Positions 50,373 through 60,200 of a stretch of DNA of 64,000 nt are shown here, in pieces; within the stretch, counting starts at the first letter, position 1; each line of letters begins with the position of its first letter. The stretch spans positions 1 through 64,000 of the forward strand of contig NZ_LVWI01000002.1 of NCBI RefSeq assembly GCF_001909055.1, read 5' to 3'. The translations under genes and the position numbers were made by a program. Source of the stretch: Paenibacillus helianthi (lineage in GTDB: Bacteria > Bacillota > Bacilli > Paenibacillales > Paenibacillaceae). Below the pieces are notes generated by a model, which was not told where the DNA came from, did no database searches, and saw only the letters and a list, made by a program, of their open reading frames with translations.

Positions 50373-52220
50373 TCAATAAGGAATGACTACGGTCACAACC
50401 GTTCCCACCCCGGGCTCCGATTGAATCTGAAGTTCCGCCAGACCTCCGTACATCAAATTCAGCCGTTTTTTGACATTTCGCAGTCCAATACCTCCGGCGT
50501 CATGAATCAGCATGTCCTCGATATGGTCTTTGGACATCCCTACCCCATTATCTGAAACGGTAAAATACAGCCGTTCTCCGGATCTCCGTCCTGTAATCAT
50601 AATCCGTCCCCCGCTCACAACCGCCTCCATACTATGGATAATAGCATTCTCGACAATAGGCTGGAGGAACAGCTTGGGAACCACCTTCCCGGGAGGCAGA
50701 TTCTCCATATCGTATTCCACCTCAAACACTCCGGCATAACGTTTGCCCATAATATGTGTGTAGCTCCTCAGCCAGTTCAGATCGTCCTCCAGCAGAACCT
50801 CCTCCTGGCCGTTGTTCACGGTATACTGGAGCATAGTGGATAGGCTGACAATCATTTGGCTGATCTCGCTCTCCTCCCGCTCCAGGGCCATCCAGTTGAT
50901 GATATTGAGCGTGTTGTATAGGAAGTGGGGATTGAGCTGGAGGTTGAGCGCCAGCATCTCTGCTTCTTTCTCGCGTCTGGTGCTTTTGTAATTTTCCTCG
51001 ATCAGCTCAAGAATCCTTTCGTTCATCTGATTGTATCTCTTCACGAGAATGCGAAATTCCAATTGCGGCTGGTCTGGAATCTTGGTGGAAAAATCACCGG
51101 CCCCGGTTAATTGAATCGCGGCCATCATTTTTTTGATCGGTTTCGTCAAATGGCTGGAAATTACATAGGCAATGCCCACAGACAATAGAAGCAGGACCAG
51201 AGTAATGCCTAAATCCGTATAGCTGACGGTCGGCAGGTTGCGGACCAATTGGCGGTACGGGACAACATATACGGTTACCCATCCGGTGATCCCGGAAGCG
51301 GCATAACCAATCAACACATCCTCTTTTCCCTGCTTGACCAGGGCAGTCCCTGATACGGATGTGAACTGATCCTTATACCATCCGTTCGCATCCGTCATCC
51401 CCAGAAGTGAATTGTCCGGGTAGGTGACGATCTGTCCCTCTCTGGAGACCACATAGAAATAGGACCCCTGCACAGCAGGCGTCTGAGCCATATACTGCCG
51501 GTAATACTCTTCATTAAAATTAATCAGCAGCACCGGCCGTTCCACACGCTGAGGCCAGCTGCGGCTCATGCCGTCGATGACGGGTGAAATGTTAAGCAGC
51601 CGCCCTGCAGAGAAAACCATGCGGAATTTGGCGTCCATTCCACCTAATTGAGGCTGTCCGTAGATTCTTGTCCAATCGTAGGTGGGGAACCACAGCAGGC
51701 TCCCCTTCACCTCCGCTATCTTTTGGTATATATAGGAGTGTACGAACCCGGACGGCGGAACGGAGACAAACGGTGAATTGGTGGTATAGCCCGTAGCGCC
51801 TCCCCCGAAGCTGTAATAACTGGTAACCAGCTGCACAGAATAGAAGTCCTGCTCGTTACGGAAATACTTGTTCAGAATTTCAGTTGCTTTGCGGTCCATT
51901 CTTAGCAGCTCTTCATCGGTCCGGGGCTGCTGCCGGTCAAAGAGGGTGAATAAGTCCGGGTCTGAAATGAGGTCAATGGTTCTGGATTCGATATGATTCA
52001 GCATCAAATCGCTGATCTCTGTTTTCTTTTTCACGATCTCGAGGATACTGTCTTCGGCATTGCTGACTATGATATCCGAGCTCGTCTTATAGTTGATGAC
52101 AGCGTTCGTCACCGAAGGGATCGAAATCAGCAGCACAAAACAGAGGATCAGCTTGGTTCTCAGCTTCATATTTTTCCACAGATTCCGTTTGTCACGATAG
52201 ATGTACCGGTATCCAGCCAT
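50373..52220 (-). CDS. Sensor histidine kinase (YesM type)
   Basis: 615 aa. TM1 (LRTKLILCFVLLISIPSV), an external Cache-like sensor of about 280 residues, TM2 (ITLVLLLLSVGIAYVISSHL), HAMP, the His_kinase motif LNPHFLYNTLNIINWMA with the phospho-His, and a HATPase domain with LQPIVENAIIHSME and VSDNGVGMSKDHIEDML. GGAGG precedes the ATG. It is the last gene of a five-gene operon (binding protein, two permeases, response regulator, kinase), 20 bp after the regulator. Confidence 0.93.
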   Translation of the reverse strand: MAGYRYIYRDKRNLWKNMKLRTKLILCFVLLISIPSVTNAVINYKTSSDIIVSNAEDSILEIVKKKTEISDLMLNHIESRTIDLISDPDLFTLFDRQQPRTDEELLRMDRKATEILNKYFRNEQDFYSVQLVTSYYSFGGGATGYTTNSPFVSVPPSGFVHSYIYQKIAEVKGSLLWFPTYDWTRIYGQPQLGGMDAKFRMVFSAGRLLNISPVIDGMSRSWPQRVERPVLLINFNEEYYRQYMAQTPAVQGSYFYVVSREGQIVTYPDNSLLGMTDANGWYKDQFTSVSGTALVKQGKEDVLIGYAASGITGWVTVYVVPYRQLVRNLPTVSYTDLGITLVLLLLSVGIAYVISSHLTKPIKKMMAAIQLTGAGDFSTKIPDQPQLEFRILVKRYNQMNERILELIEENYKSTRREKEAEMLALNLQLNPHFLYNTLNIINWMALEREESEISQMIVSLSTMLQYTVNNGQEEVLLEDDLNWLRSYTHIMGKRYAGVFEVEYDMENLPPGKVVPKLFLQPIVENAIIHSMEAVVSGGRIMITGRRSGERLYFTVSDNGVGMSKDHIEDMLIHDAGGIGLRNVKKRLNLMYGGLAELQIQSEPGVGTVVTVVIPY

Positions 52221-52240
52221 ATTTCCTCCATAAAAACCGT

Positions 52241-53779
52241 CTAGACTTCAGTCAATCTGCGCGTCAAGGCGCGGTATTCTTCCGGTGTGAGACCCGTTTC
52301 CTTTTTGAAGACTCGGTTGAAATATTTGACATCATGATACCCTAGCTGCTCAGCGATCCGGTACACCTTCTCATTAGAACTCCCAAGCATTTCTTTGGCC
52401 TCATTCAACCGGAGGCGGGTTACATATTGATTGAAGGTCAGCTGGAGCCGGCTCTTGAAAAACTGGCAGAAATAGCTGGAGCTAAAGTGAAACATGGCGG
52501 CGACCGCTTCCTGGGAAAGGTCCTCCCTATAGTGCTGGTCAATATAATCAAGACACCGTGACATCACCCCCTCCTTCCGTTCCCGCTTCGCTTCCGCCAC
52601 ACTATGAGCAATGTCCTCCAAAAGCCTGGCTGCGGACGCAATCAATTCCGGACAGCATCGAATGCCGTTGCCCAAGCAGGAGGTGCGCTGCAGCAGAACT
52701 TCCTGCACATCCTCTCTTATACTTTCGAGGTCATAAATCACCCTGGACAGAAGGTGCTTGACTTCCCGCACCAGTTCTTCCGGCAAAGGCGGAGCCCCTT
52801 CTCCTAGCATCCGGCAGACCGCTTCCTCTGCTGCAGGCCCGAAACCTGAAAGCCCATCCCAGCCTTCGATTAACTCCTTTAGCCTGCCTGGAATCCGGGG
52901 ATCGGAGGTAAGCATCCGGCCGGCGTCCAGCCCCCCATCTGCCGCCAAGTATACTTGCGGCTCCCCGGGCTGTGCATAAAAGCAGCATGCAGCCGCATAG
53001 CGGGCTTCGGTATACGCACGGGTAACATCATCGTATAAATGCTCTGAAGGAGCGCTGATCCCCACAGGCAGCCCGAGCCTTACAAGCATCTGGAGCATGC
53101 CGGAGTCAGGTTGTACGCTACTTGCCACCACCAGCAGACCGGAGTCCTGCCGGGAAGTAAAACCCGTATGGAAACCAAAGGGCCGCAAGCATTCCATCAC
53201 CTCTTCCGCAGCCCTTTCCCCGTTGATATAGACCACCAGCAAGGTGCCGGAGCCGCTGAATCCAAGCATAGTCAACACTTCTTCTCGGTCTGCCGGGGTC
53301 CTTAGTTTCCCTTCCAGCCAATGGTTCAGGAGGTGTTGACGATAGGCGGGTTCTGCCACATCCAGCCGGATGGCAAGCCGTTCATATTCCTGCCGGGTGG
53401 CGTACTCTTCCTCCAGGCTCTTTTCCGTCTTCTCAAGAACAGCAATGAACTTCTGAGGGTCAAGCGGCTTCAGCATATATTCGGAAGATCCAAGACTCAT
53501 CGCTTTTTGCGCATATTCGAAACGGCTGTATCCGCTTAAATAAATGACCCGCCGCGGAGCAGGCTGAGGCGTAAGCTGTTCCAGGAAATGCAGTCCGTCC
53601 ATGAGCGGCATCCTAATGTCGGTGATAATAATCTGGAAGCAGCGGGCGCTGCAGATCTCAAGGGCCTCCCGGCCATTCCTGGCTGTAACGATCCCGTATT
53701 CCGGACGCAAGCGGCGCAGCATGCCGGAGAGTCCGGTGAGGTGAGCAGGTTCATCATCTACCAGCAGAATATCGTACAT
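52241..53779 (-). CDS. AraC-type response regulator (YesN type)
   Basis: 512 aa. Receiver: ILLVDDEPAHL, the phospho-Asp in IIITDIRMPLMDG, and YMLKPLDP. The C-terminal AraC HTH pair is LSQEAVAAMFHFSSSYFCQFFKSRLQLTFNQY and KVYRIAEQLGYHDVKYFNRVFKKETGLTPEEY. The middle region is variable. It lies 14 bp after the second permease and before the kinase, inside the transporter operon, so the system presumably amplifies its own expression. Confidence 0.93.
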   Translation of the reverse strand: MYDILLVDDEPAHLTGLSGMLRRLRPEYGIVTARNGREALEICSARCFQIIITDIRMPLMDGLHFLEQLTPQPAPRRVIYLSGYSRFEYAQKAMSLGSSEYMLKPLDPQKFIAVLEKTEKSLEEEYATRQEYERLAIRLDVAEPAYRQHLLNHWLEGKLRTPADREEVLTMLGFSGSGTLLVVYINGERAAEEVMECLRPFGFHTGFTSRQDSGLLVVASSVQPDSGMLQMLVRLGLPVGISAPSEHLYDDVTRAYTEARYAAACCFYAQPGEPQVYLAADGGLDAGRMLTSDPRIPGRLKELIEGWDGLSGFGPAAEEAVCRMLGEGAPPLPEELVREVKHLLSRVIYDLESIREDVQEVLLQRTSCLGNGIRCCPELIASAARLLEDIAHSVAEAKRERKEGVMSRCLDYIDQHYREDLSQEAVAAMFHFSSSYFCQFFKSRLQLTFNQYVTRLRLNEAKEMLGSSNEKVYRIAEQLGYHDVKYFNRVFKKETGLTPEEYRALTRRLTEV

Positions 53780-53793
53780 GCCGTTCCCCCTTA

Positions 53794-54627
53794 TCAGCCC
53801 TTGATTCCGGTCATGGCAATCCCTTCAATAAAGTGGCGCTGCGCAATCAGAAAGATCACCAGCGAAGGGATCACAATGACTGTAGTCGCAGCCATCATCA
53901 GATTCCACTGTGCAGAGTAGGAGCCCTGAAATAAGGTCAGTCCCTGCATTAACGTATAATTTTTCTCGGAGGTAATGAACGCCAGCGGTCCCAGGTAATC
54001 ATTCCAGTTCGCCAAAAAAGTCAGCAAGCCGATCACAATCATCGCCTGTTTGGCCAGCGGGACGATAATCACTGCATATATCCGTACATGTCCCGCACCA
54101 TCCACCTTGGCCGCCTCGTCCAGCTCGCGCGGGATGCCCAGAAAGAACTGCCGCAGCAGAAAAATATTAAACACCCCTCCGCCGAACCAGGCAGGTGCCA
54201 CCAGCGGAACAAAAGTGTCCGTTAAGTGAAGTGCGTTCCAAAATACGTACTGCGGAATCATGACTACAAAGAACGGAATCATAAGTCCGGTTAATATCAC
54301 CCCGAATACCTGGTCCCGCCCTTTCCAGTCGATACGCGAAAAGCTGTAGGCACACAACGAGGCGGAGAGCAGAACCCCCAGGATCGCCAATGAAGTAATA
54401 ATGACGCTGTTCAGAAAGAAACGGCCAAACGGATACGCATCCAGAGCCGTACGGAAATTATCCCACTTGAAAACCTTCGGAATAAACCCCGGCGGAATCT
54501 GATACAGCTCCCCCATATCAATCAGTGACGTCCGGACCATCCAAAAGATTGGAAACAGGCAAAACAAACTTCCAATACCAAGCAGCAGGTATATCATTGC
54601 TTTATTTATCCACGATTGCTGTTTCAC
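53794..54627 (-). CDS. Carbohydrate ABC transporter permease (CUT1, MalG-like)
   Basis: 277 aa with six expected helices. The EAA loop is RELDEAAKVDGAGHVRIYAVIIVPLAKQAMIVI. The C-terminal GIAMTGIKG ending is typical of the second CUT1 permease. Its ATG overlaps the stop of the first permease by four bases (ATGA), giving translational coupling. Confidence 0.94.
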   Translation of the reverse strand: MKQQSWINKAMIYLLLGIGSLFCLFPIFWMVRTSLIDMGELYQIPPGFIPKVFKWDNFRTALDAYPFGRFFLNSVIITSLAILGVLLSASLCAYSFSRIDWKGRDQVFGVILTGLMIPFFVVMIPQYVFWNALHLTDTFVPLVAPAWFGGGVFNIFLLRQFFLGIPRELDEAAKVDGAGHVRIYAVIIVPLAKQAMIVIGLLTFLANWNDYLGPLAFITSEKNYTLMQGLTLFQGSYSAQWNLMMAATTVIVIPSLVIFLIAQRHFIEGIAMTGIKG

Positions 54628-55589
54628 CGCTGCTCCCCCTTCCCTTCGTAATACACCAACGATTTGGAGAAGAAGAAAATCAAAGCGGTGAACAGGGCGA
54701 TCACCAGAAACAGCAGCACAGAAATCGCACTGGCGCTACCCATCCGGGAGGATTTGAACCCTTCGTTGAACAGGTACAGTACATAAAAAAGGCTCTTGTT
54801 GTTCGGTCCGCCCTGCGTCATTACCGAAGGCTGGACAAACGCCTGAAACCCGTTAATAAAGGCAATAACCGTGTTAAAAAAGATGATGGACGAGGTCATG
54901 GGGATGGTAATATAAAACAGCTTATGGAGCCTGTTCCCCCCGTCGATCTCTATCGCTTCATACAACTGGGAGGGGATGCCCTGCAGTCCGGCCAGAAAAA
55001 TAACGATGGTATTGCCCAGCGTCCAAAAGCTGAAGAGGATCAAGGTCGGAACTACCGACCCTGTATCCCCCAGCCATTGCGAAGTAGGCAGATGAAGCTG
55101 CTTCAGCAGGGCGTTCACAATGCCAAAATCCGGCTGCAGCAGCCACATCCAGACCATGGAAGAAGCAGCTAACGGAATGATGACCGGCAAATAGAATATT
55201 CCGCGAAAAAAGGCTCTGCCTGCAATTTTCTGATTCAGCAGTACCGCAGCAAAAAAGGAAATGATAATGCCTAGAGGCACACTGACAAATACATAATAGA
55301 AGGTAGCTTTGACCGCTGGATAAAAGAAGGGGTCGGCACCCGTAAAAAGGGTCTTGTAATTGGCAATGCCGATCCACTCCGGTACCATCCCTACACTATA
55401 GTTGGTAAAACTCAGATATATGCTTGCAGCAATTGGAACAAGCACGAACAGCAGGTATCCCGCCAGTACCGGCGAAGCAAACAAAAGTCCGTAACGCAGC
55501 TCCTTGGCAGCCTGGTGTTTTCTGCTTGAATGCCGGACCGGCTTCAGGGTCTGTACCCCATTCACTGCATCCTCAAGGGGAGACATCAT
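54624..55589 (-). CDS. Carbohydrate ABC transporter permease (CUT1, MalF-like)
   Basis: 321 aa from the ATG at 55589, which has AGAGGG upstream; the longer frame from 55625 is not needed. The first helix, LLFASPVLAGYLLFVLVPIAASIYLSF, and the EAA loop, SQLYEAIEIDGGNRLHKLFYITIPMTSSIIF, identify the MalF-type subunit. Its start overlaps the end of the binding-protein gene by 17 bp. Confidence 0.94.
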   Translation of the reverse strand: MMSPLEDAVNGVQTLKPVRHSSRKHQAAKELRYGLLFASPVLAGYLLFVLVPIAASIYLSFTNYSVGMVPEWIGIANYKTLFTGADPFFYPAVKATFYYVFVSVPLGIIISFFAAVLLNQKIAGRAFFRGIFYLPVIIPLAASSMVWMWLLQPDFGIVNALLKQLHLPTSQWLGDTGSVVPTLILFSFWTLGNTIVIFLAGLQGIPSQLYEAIEIDGGNRLHKLFYITIPMTSSIIFFNTVIAFINGFQAFVQPSVMTQGGPNNKSLFYVLYLFNEGFKSSRMGSASAISVLLFLVIALFTALIFFFSKSLVYYEGKGEQR

Positions 55590-57003
55590 AACGCCCTCTG
55601 ATTTCCGGCTGAATCTTTGCCTCAAGCTCCTTCATCGCCTCCAGGGCGGTTTTCTTGCCGAGCCATACCTCATCCATGCCGGAGAAGGTAATCGCATTCA
55701 CTTTGGAGAAATTTTTAATATAATACGACCCGTTCGGCACCCCGTTGTTCAGCAGATTATTCATCATCGCATCCTTGAAGCCGGATGGATGAGCCGGATT
55801 GTTCTCCGCCCACTTGGCTACCAGCCCGGGATCGGTATACCATTTGGTCATCGTAGGCATCCACAATCCGCCTTTATAGAGGTCTATGGCGCCTTCCGGA
55901 TTCTCCAGAAATTTCGTCAGCAGCCAGGCTTCTTCCCGATGCTTGCTGGATGTATAGATGACAGAAGCTCCGCTGATTCCCATGGGAACGCTGCGTTTCA
56001 TCTTCGGAAGCACACCGATATCATAATTGACTTTGGCGGCACCGAGGTCCAGATTGATCCATTGGCCATGCATCGACATCGCTGCAAGCTTCGATTGCAG
56101 GGCAACCGCCTGGGAAGGAATCGACTTCATTTGCACCGGAGAGGGTGCCACATGATACACGTTAATTAAATCCGCCAGACGCTGGATCGCTTCCGCCGCT
56201 TCCGGCTGGCTGAACCCGAATTTCCCGTCTTTGGTCACCCATTCACCTTCATTGTTAATCACTGCCGCATGAACAGGTCCATGCCAAGTTTCAAAAGAGA
56301 CGCCGAACTGCTTGATATTATCCGGATCAAACCCGGGATCGGCGGCATTTTTACCGTTTTTGTCGAGGGTTAATTGCTGGGCGACTTTTACGAATTCATC
56401 CCAGCTCCAGGCCATTTCCGGCTTGGCAGGAGGATAATTCACCTTGGCTTCATCAAATAGATCCTTGTTGTAGAACAGCCCGAAGGTTTCTCCGGCTGTA
56501 CTGATTCCGTATGCGAAATCCTCGGACGACTTGAACCAGATATAATCCAAAAAGTCGCTGCGCTTCAGGTCCTTATCCGCATCCAGCAGTTCAAACATAT
56601 TGACGAACTTGCCGTCCTTTTGCCAGGGGTCTGCCAGCTCGCCATGCATATAGCCCAGATCCGGTGCTTCATTCCCGGCTACCATAGCCGTAATCTTGGC
56701 ATCATAATCCGCTTCCGGGATATGAATGGCATCTACTTTGATGTTCGGATATTTGTCTGTGAAGGCCTGGGTTGCCTTCTCAATAGCCGCCTTCTCCTGC
56801 GGACTGCCCCAGAAGGTGAATTTCAGCGTTACGGGTTTCCCTGACTGCTCTGCGTTTCCTTGATCCTTCGCTGCATTTCCCTTATCGCTTTCATTCTTGC
56901 CGCCAGCGTTTGAACATCCCGCCAGCAGGGTGACCATCAGCAAAATTACGGTCAGTAGCCCATATAATACTTTTCCCCGCCCTCTTCCATTGAGCTCCAT
57001 CAT
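55573..57003 (-). CDS. Sugar ABC transporter substrate-binding lipoprotein (family 1)
   Basis: 476 aa. Lipoprotein signal with lipobox LAGC, an Asn/Lys/Glu-rich linker, then the family-1 fold: VTLKFTFWGSPQEKAAIEKATQAFTDKYPNIKVD, EAPDLGYMHGELADPW, MAWSWDEFVKVAQQL, and a conserved Trp-rich C-terminal half. GGGAGGG precedes two adjacent ATG codons (57003 and 57000); either could be used. It is first in the transporter plus two-component operon. A cre-like site lies about 110 bp upstream. Confidence 0.93.
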   Translation of the reverse strand: MMELNGRGRGKVLYGLLTVILLMVTLLAGCSNAGGKNESDKGNAAKDQGNAEQSGKPVTLKFTFWGSPQEKAAIEKATQAFTDKYPNIKVDAIHIPEADYDAKITAMVAGNEAPDLGYMHGELADPWQKDGKFVNMFELLDADKDLKRSDFLDYIWFKSSEDFAYGISTAGETFGLFYNKDLFDEAKVNYPPAKPEMAWSWDEFVKVAQQLTLDKNGKNAADPGFDPDNIKQFGVSFETWHGPVHAAVINNEGEWVTKDGKFGFSQPEAAEAIQRLADLINVYHVAPSPVQMKSIPSQAVALQSKLAAMSMHGQWINLDLGAAKVNYDIGVLPKMKRSVPMGISGASVIYTSSKHREEAWLLTKFLENPEGAIDLYKGGLWMPTMTKWYTDPGLVAKWAENNPAHPSGFKDAMMNNLLNNGVPNGSYYIKNFSKVNAITFSGMDEVWLGKKTALEAMKELEAKIQPEIRGRYDVSP

Positions 57004-57111
57004 AACCCTCCCTAAAAATTTTGTAGCATACGCTTCCTTGAATCACTTCGTTAAACCCGCTTCGAAATCGAATGCTTAAATGTGTTGATTGGGTTCCTGT
57101 TCTCATCATAG

Positions 57112-57125
57112 GGAATGCGCTTACA
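57112..57125 (-). promoter_or_regulatory. CcpA cre-like site before the second transporter operon
   Basis: On the minus strand TGTAAGCGCATTCC fits the cre consensus at about 12 of 14 positions. A TATGAT -10-like hexamer follows directly, so bound CcpA would sit on the promoter. Confidence 0.5.
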
Positions 57126-57182
57126 TTATGAAATTCCAAATTTTTAATAATGGTGGATTATTTTCGGATGTTGGGTAGAAAA

Positions 57183-57222
57183 AAGAAGGTGCCTGGACCG
57201 GACCCAAGTGCACCTTCTTTAC
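57183..57222 (-). terminator. Terminator of the giant S-layer protein gene
   Basis: AAAGAAGGTGC pairs with GCACCTTCTTT (11 bp). On the minus strand the hairpin runs into a T tract (CTTCTTTTTTCTACCC). Confidence 0.85.
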
Positions 57223-57230
57223 TCTCTTAT

Positions 57231-60200
57231 TTAGTTCATAGCACGTAAAAAATTATACATGGCCTGGGTGCTCTGCGCCCGGGACACGAGTCCTTGCGGG
57301 TCAAACCGCCCGTCTCCTATCCCTTGCATAATGCCGTGAGCCACTGCCTGAGCCACTTGTGATTTCGCCCAGACCGAGATTAAGGCACTGTCCGTCAGAT
57401 TTTGTAATCCGCCGCGGGAAGCCGCTTTACCTGCCTTGTATTCGTAAGCCTTAATGAGAAGCACTGCCATTTGCTCACGGGTTATCTCGGCATCCGGTGC
57501 AAAGGCGGTTGCTGTTACCCCTTCAATCAGCCCGGCAGCATAAGCTGCTGCCACGGATTTGGTGTACCAGCTTCCGGCTGGCACATCCCGGAACGGAAGC
57601 CCTTCACCCGTGTCCTTCAGTTGAAGTGCTCTGACCAGCATCGCAGTAAACTCAGCCCTTGTTGTCGTTTGGGCTGGAGCAAAGCGGCTGTCCGTGAGCC
57701 CCGTAACCACATGTTTGGCACTGAGCGATTTCAGTGCTGTATACACCCAGTGGTCAGGGGCAACATCTATGAATGTGGCGTCATAAGACAACACGGCGTA
57801 GGTGCTGAAATGATCCAGCATCAGGACCAGCTTCTTGCTGGCCTTGTCTGCTGTCCCTCCCACATAGCTCCATTGTGAGGTGTCTCCGTTCTTCAGGTAC
57901 ACCCCAAGCCATTCCTCATTTACAGCCGAAGCTGCATAGGGAAGCATGGCCCGGACCCCTTGGGAAAAGGTAGACGGTGTGATTTCCGATCCGTCCGCTG
58001 TACGCAGCACCAGCCCGAATTCATAGGCCGTCCCTTCTTGACGGTAGATGCCGCTTCCATTCCCGGACGGGACTGCTCCATTGGGAACAGGCGCAAGCGT
58101 AATCAGAATTGCTGCTCCGCTGCGTTTAGCCTCTGCCAGCTTCGTTCCAAGCTCTGTCAGAACAGCAGCCGGAATCTGAATAGAGGCTTCGCCATCCCGG
58201 ATCACCAAGGCTCTGTTGCCCAGCAGTGCTCCGGCATGAACAGGCAGTGAAGCCTGGGTCTGTCCTGGACCCAGCGTGATCTCCATAGCAGCAGCCACCG
58301 GCCCAGAAGCGAATGCTTCTTCACCAACCACCTTCAATCCGGCAGCCGGAGCTGCTGACGATGCCGGTACCGGCGTTGGTGTTGGTGTTGGTGTTGGTGT
58401 TGGTGTTGGTGTTGGTATCGGCGTCGGTGTCGGTGTTGGTGTGACCGTCGGACCTGTCACGGTAACCTTCGCTCTGGCTGCCAAATCCGTACCTTCCACT
58501 GCACCGCTCACTGTGAAGCTTCCGGCACCGGCATACTGATGCGGGGCGATAGTCTGCCAGACTACGGGGACCGTCCGGGAAGTTGAATCGCTGTATACTG
58601 CCGTAACTACCGACGGCAGCAGCGGTGCATTCCCAGCTGTTGTCACGACCTCCACATCCTGAAGGCTCACAATGACAGGGGCCTCTGAATCAAGCACGGT
58701 AACCTTGGCCACCGCGTGCTGATCTGTTCCGCCAGCGGTTCCAGTCACGGTGAAGCCTCCCGGCACCGCATACGATACAGGGTCAATGCCCTGCCAGATG
58801 ACGGAGGTTTCACCAATCGTATGATCGGAGTACGTTGCCTGTACTACCGTTGGCAGCACCGGAGCGACCCCTACTGTTGTGGTAATGTGTACCTCTTTCA
58901 GCTCCACAATCGTTCGTTTCACAGCTTCAGTTACGGTTACCGTGGCTGCTGCAGGCCAAGTAGTGCCTTCCACTTGTCCTGAAACCACAAACTCTCCAGG
59001 CCGTGCGTAGTCCTCTTCCGGCACACTGTTCCAGCTGACCTCAGCAGTCCCTTCACTTCCGTTCTCATATTTCACTTGAACCGTGTCCGGCAAGACAGGT
59101 GCAACGGTTGCCGCCGTCGTTACGCTGACCGGTTCCACGCTTTGAATGTCCTTGTCTTCATACAATGCTTTTACCTGTGAAGCGTCCATTGCCCCGCTGT
59201 AAATGCGGAAATCATCAAGCCCGGCATTCAGCTGTGCCCCGTTGCCATAACCGGAGACACCGATTCGCTTCACATCGTTAGTAGCTGTAATGGAGCCCGG
59301 CGAACCATCGGTGTCCACCTGCTGGGCCACGCCGTTTCTGTAGATGACTCCGGTCTTAGTCACCGCATCGAACGTGAAGACCACATGGGTCCATTCATTC
59401 AGCGGCAAAAACGCCTCAGGCGACTGTTTCACATAGAAGCCGTTTGCTCCATCTACGTATACAATACTGGAGTTTCCGTTATAGGTAATAAAAAATCCGT
59501 TGCCCGCGTAGTTGCCCTCAGGCTTGAACCACAGCAGCACATTCTCCTTGTCATTCATGGCACCGGTGCGTTTGACCCAATAGGACAGCGTCATACTGCC
59601 TGGCTGGAGGGCAGGATCAGTGCCGGCAGAGATATAATTGCCGCCCGCTCCACTGAAGGTCAACGCTCCATTCTTATGCCCCTGAGCTTCCCAATCGAGA
59701 CTGCCAAGAACCGTTCCTTCATGTCCGTTCCCCGAAGCATCAGCAATGGCAGTACCCTGACCTTCATCGAAGTTATAGCGCAGCACAAGCTCAGGAAAAG
59801 GGGGGATCACCCTCTTAGTTACGGTAACCCTAGCCTGAACCGCCGTCTGTGTTCCGATAACGGTTCCGTTTACGGTAAATGTAGAACCCTCCTTGTCATA
59901 CAGTGCAGGAGTTACCGTCTCCCACTGTACGGAAACTACAAACTGGCTTCCATCCTCCAGGCTGGCGGTAACCGTTGACGGAAGCTTCGGCGCCTGCTTG
60001 GCCGGTGTTGTAAGCACTACATCCTCTACCGAGATAATGTGGCCTGCAGGGGCAAGCAGCGCAGTGATTTCATCCGGACTCAGCGCTCTGCTGTAGATCC
60101 GGAAGTCGTCGACCAACCCATCCATATACGGGTCGGCAAATTGCGATTTGCCAATGTAGTTGTTTTTGGTTTTACCGAGATCTGACGGTTTGAGCGTCAG

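Noticed and set aside
58374..58444. Possible CRISPR or regulatory repeat
   Set aside because: The six-base units are in frame and encode a Thr-Pro linker inside a long, well-supported gene.
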